Shown here in pieces: positions 6,140-12,019 of a stretch of 23,300 nucleotides of DNA. The notes beneath the pieces were generated by a model. It saw nothing but the letters and a program-made list of their open reading frames with translations, made no database searches and was not told the origin of the DNA. The DNA is from a virus. The stretch lies in IMG/VR virus record IMGVR_UViG_3300020470_004038, positions 1 to 23,300 of that record, one strand, 5' to 3'. Numbering within the stretch: the stretch's first letter is position 1; each line of letters opens with the position of its first letter. A program made the position numbers and the translations under genes.

Positions 6140-6146
6140 TATTTAT
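6140..6146 (-). promoter_or_regulatory. Late promoter motif for the gp4 cluster
   Basis: The minus strand reads ATAAATA here (in CATAAATAC), 33 nt before the gp4 ATG and overlapping the start codon of the tube-like gene on the other strand. With the plus-strand motif at 6107 it forms a facing pair of late-type boxes in a divergent region only 38 bp long. Confidence 0.45.
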
Positions 6147-6789
6147 GGCACCAGTAATACAAAGGTTCAAAATGAATGTTTTGAATAGAACTGACATTAC
6201 TAAACTGTCTTTAACAAATCAATACCAGGTAAATATTTCTGGAATTACAGGAGCACTTAGAGAGTATCTTCGCAGTTTCTATGGTGTTGATAATAATTAT
6301 TTAAATGGTGCGGTGGGCATAATGTGTTCTGAAGCTACTCTTCCTACCAGTTCATTTGCAACTGCAGAAGTTAAAGATAATTTTCAGGGTATAAATCAAC
6401 AATTTGCTCATACTAGAATGTATCTTGATAGTGATTTTACATTCTATATTGATAGAAATTATAATGTACTTAAATTTTTTGAAGGGTGGATGGATTATAT
6501 TTCGGGGGATAATACGGTAGATGGTGTTACTAATATAGATAATCATAATTATTATCGTCGATTTAATTATCCTATGCAATCAAATGACACTGTAGGATAT
6601 AAATGTGGAACGTTAACAATTGCCAAATTTGATAGGAACTATGAGAAAAGTGTGGGATATGAGTTTATAAATGCATTTCCTAAAGCTATGACATCGATTC
6701 CAGTGTCTTATGGAGATGCCGATATATTGAAAGTAACTGTTCAATTTGCTTATGATCGTTATATAATGGGAGGTTTAAGTCCAAGTTAG
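6145..6789 (+). CDS. Tail tube gp19-family protein (gp54-like tube initiator candidate)
   Basis: A 214-residue protein with features of the T4 gp19 tail-tube family: an early segment LTNQYQVNISGI, a central CSEATLPTSSFATAEVKDNFQGINQQFAHTR (here the typical LP.SS...E..G..Q..A..R pattern), then FTFYIDRNYNVLKFFEGWMDYISG and the ending LKVTVQFAYDRY. These are the strands and insertion loop used by tube proteins to form hexameric rings. The major tube gene normally sits with the sheath gene elsewhere. A family member here, beside gp48 and gp26, is more likely the tube initiator that plays the gp54 role on top of the hub. The choice between gp19 and gp54 is inference from position. AAGG precedes the ATG by 5 nt. 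Confidence 0.8.
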   Translation: MAPVIQRFKMNVLNRTDITKLSLTNQYQVNISGITGALREYLRSFYGVDNNYLNGAVGIMCSEATLPTSSFATAEVKDNFQGINQQFAHTRMYLDSDFTFYIDRNYNVLKFFEGWMDYISGDNTVDGVTNIDNHNYYRRFNYPMQSNDTVGYKCGTLTIAKFDRNYEKSVGYEFINAFPKAMTSIPVSYGDADILKVTVQFAYDRYIMGGLSPS

Positions 6790-6792
6790 TTG

Positions 6793-6799
6793 CTAAATA
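6793..6799 (+). promoter_or_regulatory. Late promoter motif upstream of gp26
   Basis: CTAAATA lies 4 nt after the stop of the tube-like gene and 25 nt before the gp26 ATG, in a 35-nt gap with no strong Shine-Dalgarno. Confidence 0.5.
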
Positions 6800-6824
6800 A
6801 CCTTACTGAAGTGTATTAAAAATT

Positions 6825-7547
6825 ATGCCTTTACCACAAATATCTGCTCCGACCTATGAGTTGGTATTACCGTCGAGTAATAAAAAGATTAAATATAGAC
6901 CTTTTTTAGTTAAAGAGGAAAAGATTCTAATCATGGCATTAGAATCAGAAGATACTAAACAAATTACTAATGCAATTAAAACTGTTATTGGAAATTGTGT
7001 TTTATCGAGAGGTATTAAAGTTGAAAAATTAGCAACTTTTGATATTGAATATTTGTTCTTAAATGTTCGTGCCAAGTCTGTTGGTGAGACAGTGGAAGTG
7101 AATGTAACATGTCCAGATGATGGTGAGACGCAGGTTCCTGTTGAAATTGATATTGATTCAATTAAAGTTCAGAAAAATCCTAAACATTCGAATGTTATAA
7201 AATTGGATGATAATTTGTCCGTACAAATGCAATATCCATCATTAACACAGTTTATTGAATCTAATTTTGATATAGACCCTCAAAAGAGTCAAGTGGATGA
7301 ATCATTGAATGTAATTATGTCTTGTATTAAGCAAGTATATAATGAAGAGGAAGCATGGGATGCTACAGAATGTACTAAGAAAGAATTAAAGGATTTTGTG
7401 GAACAAATGAACTCTAAACAGTTTAAGGATATTGAATCATTTTTTGATACGATGCCTAAACTTTCTCATACTCTTAAGGTAACTAATCCCAAAACTAAAG
7501 TGGAAAGCGAAGTTGTAATTGAGGGCCTTGCATCTTTTTTCAACTAG
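6825..7547 (+). CDS. gp26: gp26-like baseplate hub / assembly chaperone
   Basis: A 240-residue protein of the T4 baseplate protein family (gp26). Typical parts are the N-terminal YELVLPSSNKKIKYRPFLVKEEKILIMALES, the segment FDIEYLFLNVRAKSVGE, two Cys (VTCPDDGE and MSCIKQVY) and the C-terminal region with FVEQMNSKQFKDIESFFDTMPKL. T4 gp26 (208 aa) is needed to build the central hub. By size, charge and position ahead of candidate tape-measure genes, this family resembles the tail-assembly chaperones of other phages. The zero frame ends at TAG (7545-7547). Just before it, T TTT TTC at 7535-7541 can slip by -1 into a conserved-looking reading frame, giving a 301-residue fusion with the gp51-like tail. 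Confidence 0.85.
   Translation: MPLPQISAPTYELVLPSSNKKIKYRPFLVKEEKILIMALESEDTKQITNAIKTVIGNCVLSRGIKVEKLATFDIEYLFLNVRAKSVGETVEVNVTCPDDGETQVPVEIDIDSIKVQKNPKHSNVIKLDDNLSVQMQYPSLTQFIESNFDIDPQKSQVDESLNVIMSCIKQVYNEEEAWDATECTKKELKDFVEQMNSKQFKDIESFFDTMPKLSHTLKVTNPKTKVESEVVIEGLASFFN
7521..7547 (+). promoter_or_regulatory. Programmed -1 frameshift site in gp26
   Basis: The heptamer T TTT TTC (7535-7541) is in the correct frame for tandem slippage (codons TTT and TTC, both Phe). A Shine-Dalgarno-like GAGGG (7521-7525) lies 9 nt upstream, as in the dnaX frameshift cassette. The zero-frame stop TAG follows after one sense codon. The -1 frame opens just upstream, after a TGA at 7520-7522, and stays open to 7729. 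Only a weak hairpin (AGC/GCT around 7546-7555) is seen downstream. Confidence 0.7.
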
Positions 7548-7729
7548 CCCTGGCTCATGAAAGTTTGGAAAATTATTATAGAACAAACTTTGCTTTGATC
7601 CAGCACCATAAATATAGCTTAACAGAGTTAGAAAATATGATTCCGTGGGAAAGAGAGATTTACATTTCACTTCTCCAGCAATATATTGAAGAAGAAAATT
7701 TAAAACAGCAACAACAAAGTGGCATTTAA
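7541..7729 (+). CDS. gp51: gp51-like reading frame, -1 extension of gp26
   Basis: From 7541 this frame encodes 62 residues, QLALAHESLENYYRTNFALI, then QHHKYSLTELENMIPWEREIY, and a Glu/Gln-rich end. The SLTELENMIPWEREIY part is a helical signature found in the C-terminal parts of frameshifted tail-assembly chaperones and in gp51-type proteins of T4-like phages. There is no usable start: the first ATG (7637) lies inside the conserved motif and would leave 30 residues, and no Shine-Dalgarno precedes any GTG or TTG candidate. It is therefore best read as the tail of a gp26-gp51 fusion made by -1 frameshifting at 7535-7541. In T4, gp51 is a separate, non-structural factor essential for hub assembly. 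A start at an unusual codon after reinitiation near the TAG remains possible. Confidence 0.75.
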   Translation, partial: QLALAHESLENYYRTNFALIQHHKYSLTELENMIPWEREIYISLLQQYIEEENLKQQQQSGI

Positions 7730-9035
7730 GTCGATTTTCAAAACTAAATCTTTAGTACCGAAGATAACTAAAATTTCTTCTTCAATTTTTGGTCGTCGTT
7801 CAACTCCTACTCCTATATTAACACCTTCGGGTACACCAGTTTCTGAAACATTAGTTGAAACTAATAGGATTTTAGAGGAAATACAAAAGCAATTAACTTT
7901 AGATTTTGCCTATAGAATTGCCAAAGAAGAAGATGAAATAAAGACTATTAGAAAAAATACTGCCATTATGAAAGGTGGTAAAATAGGTGGTGGGGAAAAA
8001 GATACTAAATTAGGTGGAGGTATTGGTAAAGTATTTCAGACTGTTACTGCTCCTGTAAAGGGTGTCTTTAGTAGAATATTAGGATTTTTTGGATGGTTAG
8101 GAGCAGGGTTTATTGTTAATAAAGGATTAAAATGGTTATCTGATAATCCAGAGAGAATAGATAAAATTGTTAATTTTGTATCCAAACATTGGAAATTAAT
8201 TGCAGGTTTAGTTGTCGGGGGAGTAATACTTAATACCGTTGCCAATCTTATAGGAACAATTTCTCTCTTAAAGGGAGCTCTTGGATTACTTGGTATTGGT
8301 GCAGGTGCAAAAGGTGCAGTTGCTGCTGGAAATAAAACAGGATTCTTCACTAAACTTTCTAGGAGGGGTGTAACAACTACTAAGACAGGTACTAGGTTCA
8401 GTGGAATGCCTGGTACTAGTCCTAAAATTACACAATTCAGTAGAACAAAAACTCCTGTATCAAGATTCTTACAAAAACAGAGGGTTACATCTAAGTTACT
8501 GGGACGTAATTTGAGATTACCCAAAACAAGAATAGGAGGGGGATTATTTTCTATTTTAATGGGTGGTTTGGAATATAAAGGTAGATTGGATGAAGGTCAA
8601 AGTCATTTGCAAGCAGGGTTGGGAACTGCTGGAACTATTGGTGGTGGAATGGCTGGTGCCAAAGGTGGAGCAATGGCAGGTGCTGCTATTGGTGCAATGT
8701 TTGGTGGTGTCGGTGCAGTTCCAGGAGCACTAATTGGTGGTTTGATTGGTGGTATTGGTGGATCTTGGTTAGGTGGAAGAGCTATGGATGCAGTATCTGG
8801 TGCTGATATGGGTAATCAATTATCTCAACAAGAACTAAACAGACATGAAAATCTTTTTCATAATACACAGAGGAGAAGTGGTAATGTTAGTATGATTAAT
8901 TTGGGAGAAACTACTGAGGGTGGTAGTGGATTTGGTCCTTCTGGAGACGCTGAAGTTGTCAGTACCTTCTCATCTGAGGATCTGGGTAATATAAGTGTAA
9001 ATTATATGAGAATGGAATTGGGGGTATATGTATAA
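7719..9035 (+). CDS. Gly-rich membrane-like structural protein A (tape-measure candidate)
   Basis: A 438-residue protein not assigned to a known T4 gene. The N-terminus is basic. Residues about 44-85 are a charged helix (ETNRILEEIQKQL), and a segment RILGFFGWLGAGFIVNKGLKWL with a second hydrophobic helix WKLIAGLVVGGVILNTVANLIG follows at about 115-190. Residues about 295-360 are a long Gly/Ala stretch with spaced Gly (AGAAIGAMFGGVGAVPGALIG) like a glycine zipper. Such hydrophobic Gly-rich helices are usual in tape-measure proteins, which are released into the host membrane, and the gene follows the chaperone-like gp26/gp51 as tape-measure genes often do. The start is GTG (7719), overlapping the gp51-like frame by 11 nt with no clear Shine-Dalgarno. 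The next in-frame ATG is about 80 codons further in. Confidence 0.7.
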   Translation: MAFKSIFKTKSLVPKITKISSSIFGRRSTPTPILTPSGTPVSETLVETNRILEEIQKQLTLDFAYRIAKEEDEIKTIRKNTAIMKGGKIGGGEKDTKLGGGIGKVFQTVTAPVKGVFSRILGFFGWLGAGFIVNKGLKWLSDNPERIDKIVNFVSKHWKLIAGLVVGGVILNTVANLIGTISLLKGALGLLGIGAGAKGAVAAGNKTGFFTKLSRRGVTTTKTGTRFSGMPGTSPKITQFSRTKTPVSRFLQKQRVTSKLLGRNLRLPKTRIGGGLFSILMGGLEYKGRLDEGQSHLQAGLGTAGTIGGGMAGAKGGAMAGAAIGAMFGGVGAVPGALIGGLIGGIGGSWLGGRAMDAVSGADMGNQLSQQELNRHENLFHNTQRRSGNVSMINLGETTEGGSGFGPSGDAEVVSTFSSEDLGNISVNYMRMELGVYV

Positions 9036-10007
9036 ATGGAAATTGCAGAAGTAAAAAAAGTAAAACTTAATGTTACTAATATTAAAAGTGTTCTTATTAG
9101 ATCTAATAAGAAATTTAGGAATGTGGAACAGAAAAAAAGTTATTTAACTCGTCGTCAAGAAGAACAAGAGAAAAGGATATTATTAGAAAAGAAAATAGAA
9201 GGTTCTCCTTCAAGAAAAATACCTAAGATTCCTCTTTTAGGTAAAGCAGCAGGAGTTGCTAGATCTATTTGGGATAGATTGGTTAATTTCTTTGGATGGT
9301 TATTGGCAGGATTTCTTGTAACTCGATTACCACAAATCATAGAAAACTTAAAAACACGTTTTGCATTTATTAAACCAATTTGGGAAGGTGCCATGAAGAC
9401 TTTTGCTATTATTGGTAAAGGTATGAGTTGGTTGTTTAATGGTATAAGCAGTCTTTTTAATTTAAATAAATCTACAAAGGATTTGCAAAAAGCCGAATCA
9501 GATTTAAAGAATTTGGATAAAGACTTAAAAGGGATGAATCATGAATTGAAAGGTGGTGGAACTCAAGCACGAGAAAGAACTTCATCTGATTCATCCACTA
9601 ATGTGAATGATAATAATAGTCAATTTTCATCAGTAAATTATAATCAAGGACCTTTTATAGATAATAATCTTGAAAGTACGGGTCAGGTAATGAGGCAAGC
9701 ATTATTAAAAGAGGATAATAAAATACAAACAAAGAGTAAGAAGATTAAAGAGAAGAAACATAGAGAAGTTAAAAATCCCCGTTTAGATTCTAGGTTGGAT
9801 CGAAATGTTAAAGTTAGAACAAAAACTGCCTCGTCGGTATTAAATCAAAAAGGACCTTTAGATAAAGATCAACATATACCTGCAGATCTTATAGTTGTAG
9901 AAAGAACTAAAGTAAAATGGTGGAATCCAGCAACTTGGAGTCGGGCTAGTAATAATAATTCTAATGTTTCAGAATTTCTTGACAACGGTGTACAGGATCT
10001 AGGATGA
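9036..10007 (+). CDS. Membrane-like structural protein B (partner of protein A)
   Basis: A 323-residue protein of unknown function. The N-terminal 60 residues are basic and helical (RRQEEQEKRILLEKKIEG). A hydrophobic part at about 75-140 has WDRLVNFFGWLLAGFLVTRLPQIIENL and MKTFAIIGKGMSWLFNGISSLF, then a coiled-coil-like DLQKAESDLKNLDKDLKGM and a long polar, Asn/Ser/Lys-rich tail. The FFGW-L-AGF core, its distance from a basic segment and the following charged helix match protein A just upstream, so the two are probably related or form one assembly. The position between gp51-like and gp27-like genes suggests a minor hub or tape-measure component. GGGGG about 12 nt upstream may serve as ribosome binding site. 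It overlaps the next gene by 4 nt (ATGA). Confidence 0.7.
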   Translation: MEIAEVKKVKLNVTNIKSVLIRSNKKFRNVEQKKSYLTRRQEEQEKRILLEKKIEGSPSRKIPKIPLLGKAAGVARSIWDRLVNFFGWLLAGFLVTRLPQIIENLKTRFAFIKPIWEGAMKTFAIIGKGMSWLFNGISSLFNLNKSTKDLQKAESDLKNLDKDLKGMNHELKGGGTQARERTSSDSSTNVNDNNSQFSSVNYNQGPFIDNNLESTGQVMRQALLKEDNKIQTKSKKIKEKKHREVKNPRLDSRLDRNVKVRTKTASSVLNQKGPLDKDQHIPADLIVVERTKVKWWNPATWSRASNNNSNVSEFLDNGVQDLG

Positions 10008-11341
10008 CAATACAACAACCTCCCATATACGAAAAGTTCGTTATAATATCAACTGATGGTAGAAGATATGTCACTGCAGATGATGGTCAATTTAGAGTGA
10101 CTGACATATATTATTATGAAAATATACTTTCTCCACATATAACAGGAACAGTTACTCTTGTTAGTAGTATTGGTGTTTCTAATTCTGCAGATGATATTCA
10201 AGATAGGGTGGGTTCTTTACATAGTTACCTTCCTCTTGAAGTAGGATGTGAACTTCTATTAAAGGTTAAAAATTATATTGGTGAAGGATTGGATTTTTCA
10301 TCTACTACTAATCCTCATAAGAGATTATATGTTAATGAAGTAAAAGTCTTAGAGAAAACATCTACTTCAGAGATTTTGCAATTTAGATTTGTATCTAGGA
10401 TAGGATGGACTAATCCTACTAAAAGAGTAACCAGACATTTTGATGGAAGAATAAGTGAATCTGTAAAAAATATTCTAAGAAATGACTTAAAATTACCTGG
10501 TGATTTAATTCAGGTTGATGATTCTAGTAATTCTTATTCATTTGCAGGAATGACTCAGAGGCCTTTTGATTTACTTGGTATGTTAGCAAAACAGACCATT
10601 CCTCAAAATACGGCAGGAGCAGGTTATTTTTGCTATGAAACTAAGAGTGGATTTAAATATATTTCTGCAGATACGTTAATCAATTCTAATCCTTATCCTG
10701 AGAATTATAATTATAATTCTTTTGTGGAGTCCTCATATCAAGCTTCAGATGTTGAAAATCAATTTAAAATAGAATCTTTAACTGTAACACAAGATCAAAA
10801 TTTATTAAATCAGATTAGAACTGGTATATATGCCACGAAGACTATATTTTTTAATCCAGCAACTTTTGAGTTTACCGAGATTGATATTTCTGTGGATAAT
10901 GATAAGTTATATAAGAATCCTAAATTTTCTACTCTAGGTAAAACACCACAAATTCCTAAGATATTGGAAGAAGAATTTAATTCTGGAAATAGATTTCATC
11001 GGGTAGAAACTGCTATATTAAATATTGGGGGTGATAAAGAAAGTGTTACTCCTAACAATAACCCTGAGTTTTATTTTGCTGCTGCAGCAGCAAGATATAA
11101 TTTATTATTCTCTCAAAAAACTTCTATACTTATTATGGGTAATACTGATTTGGAAGCTGGTGAAGTATTGAATCTGGTAATTGAGGATATATCCAATAGA
11201 AAGGAAATGGGCCCAGATCAAAAACAAAGTGGTAGATATATAATTGGCTCTTTATGTCATCATTTTAATCCTGAAAAAAGTGAAACTTCTTTAGGTTTAT
11301 TGCGTGATTCTTATGGATTACATTCATCTCAAAATACTTAA
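10004..11341 (+). CDS. gp27: gp27-like baseplate hub protein
   Basis: A 445-residue protein (T4 gp27 is 391 aa). It has the layout of hub proteins of the gp27/gpD/VgrG N-terminal family. An N-terminal barrel with VTDIYYYENILSPHITGTVTLV is followed by a helical insert with KRVTRHFDGRISESVKNIL and RPFDLLGMLAKQTIP (the usual P-x-DLL-x-x-LA motif). The C-terminal barrel ends in GRYIIGSLCHHFNPEKSETS and GLLRDSYGL. In T4, three copies form the torus that joins the tube to the gp5 spike. Gene order gp26, gp51, ..., gp27 agrees with T4. It starts in ATGA overlap with the gene before it. The assignment rests on remembered family patterns; the fold is more certain than the number. Confidence 0.8.
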   Translation: MTIQQPPIYEKFVIISTDGRRYVTADDGQFRVTDIYYYENILSPHITGTVTLVSSIGVSNSADDIQDRVGSLHSYLPLEVGCELLLKVKNYIGEGLDFSSTTNPHKRLYVNEVKVLEKTSTSEILQFRFVSRIGWTNPTKRVTRHFDGRISESVKNILRNDLKLPGDLIQVDDSSNSYSFAGMTQRPFDLLGMLAKQTIPQNTAGAGYFCYETKSGFKYISADTLINSNPYPENYNYNSFVESSYQASDVENQFKIESLTVTQDQNLLNQIRTGIYATKTIFFNPATFEFTEIDISVDNDKLYKNPKFSTLGKTPQIPKILEEEFNSGNRFHRVETAILNIGGDKESVTPNNNPEFYFAAAAARYNLLFSQKTSILIMGNTDLEAGEVLNLVIEDISNRKEMGPDQKQSGRYIIGSLCHHFNPEKSETSLGLLRDSYGLHSSQNT

Positions 11342-11347
11342 TATAAA

Positions 11348-11995
11348 ATGAATAATTCTTTTGCTTCTGATAGTTTTTATGGGTTAGGAACTCACGAATG
11401 GATTGGAACGGTGCTTCCTTATGCATCTCAAGAAAATCAGCAAAATGGTATGGCAGGTTTTGGTATTCGTAGAAGAGTTGCCATTATGGGATATCATCCT
11501 TCTGATATTTCTCAAATACCTGATGATCAAATTGTATTTGCTTTAGTTGCTCTTCCACCGACTGCGGGCTCTGGAGCAGCTGGTAGAAAAATGAGTGTGA
11601 GATTAACTCAAGGTGATGTAGTTCTTGGAAAGTTTTTAGATGGAAATGCAAAACAAAATCCTGTTATTTTGCATGTTTTAGGAAGAACTCAAAATGCCAA
11701 ATTTCAATCTGGTAGATACGGTCTTAAAACTGGATTTGTGGGTTCATCTAAACAAACTAACTTAAATCCACCTAATCCAGGTGACGGTACTCCTTCACAA
11801 GAATTTAATGCAGATACTCCTGAAGGAACCCCTAGTGCCATTAAAACTGCAAATAAATCTAATAAAAGTTCTAGCAATGCACAAAGATTAATGAAAAAGG
11901 GTGGATTGGTTGGTGGTACAGTAGGTGTATTAAAAAGTAAGGCTAAAAATGCTGCTGGTTCCTTGATTAAAAAGACGATCACAGGTCTATTCTAA
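11348..11995 (+). CDS. gp5: gp5 N-terminal-like OB-fold spike protein (no lysozyme domain)
   Basis: A 215-residue protein. Residues about 17-115 look like the OB-fold of gp5/gpV/VgrG spike proteins: HEWIGTVLPY, RVAIMGYHPSDISQIPDDQIVFALVALPP, then GDVVLGKFLDGNAKQNPVILHVLGRT. This domain binds the gp27 ring in T4. After it comes a Pro/Asn/Ser-rich linker (about 130-180) and a basic Gly-rich end (GGLVGGTVGVLKSKAKNAAG). T4 gp5 (575 aa) continues into a lysozyme domain and a beta-helix needle; both are absent here. The needle seems to be encoded separately at 14686-15351. It follows the gp27-like gene after 6 nt, as partner genes should. Its stop codon overlaps a CTAAATA motif. Confidence 0.75.
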   Translation: MNNSFASDSFYGLGTHEWIGTVLPYASQENQQNGMAGFGIRRRVAIMGYHPSDISQIPDDQIVFALVALPPTAGSGAAGRKMSVRLTQGDVVLGKFLDGNAKQNPVILHVLGRTQNAKFQSGRYGLKTGFVGSSKQTNLNPPNPGDGTPSQEFNADTPEGTPSAIKTANKSNKSSSNAQRLMKKGGLVGGTVGVLKSKAKNAAGSLIKKTITGLF

Positions 11996-11998
11996 ATA
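11992..11998 (+). promoter_or_regulatory. Late promoter motif upstream of the 887-aa gene
   Basis: CTAAATA overlaps the stop codon of the OB-fold gene and lies 21 nt before the ATG at 12020. Between them is a strong Shine-Dalgarno (AGGAGG, 12005-12010). Confidence 0.5.
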
Positions 11999-12019
11999 AT
12001 TAATAGGAGGATATTACCC

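Noticed and set aside
7608-7614. ATAAATA late-type box within the gp51-like frame
   Set aside because: It lies over 100 nt from the next start, and such 7-mers occur by chance in AT-rich coding DNA; CTAAATA at 18467 and similar copies inside genes were set aside for the same reason.
8036-8524. Open frame of 162 codons on the minus strand
   Set aside because: It is the antisense shadow of the Gly-rich 438-aa gene; it is Pro/Leu-rich in the way antisense of Gly/Lys-rich coding is, with no ribosome binding site.
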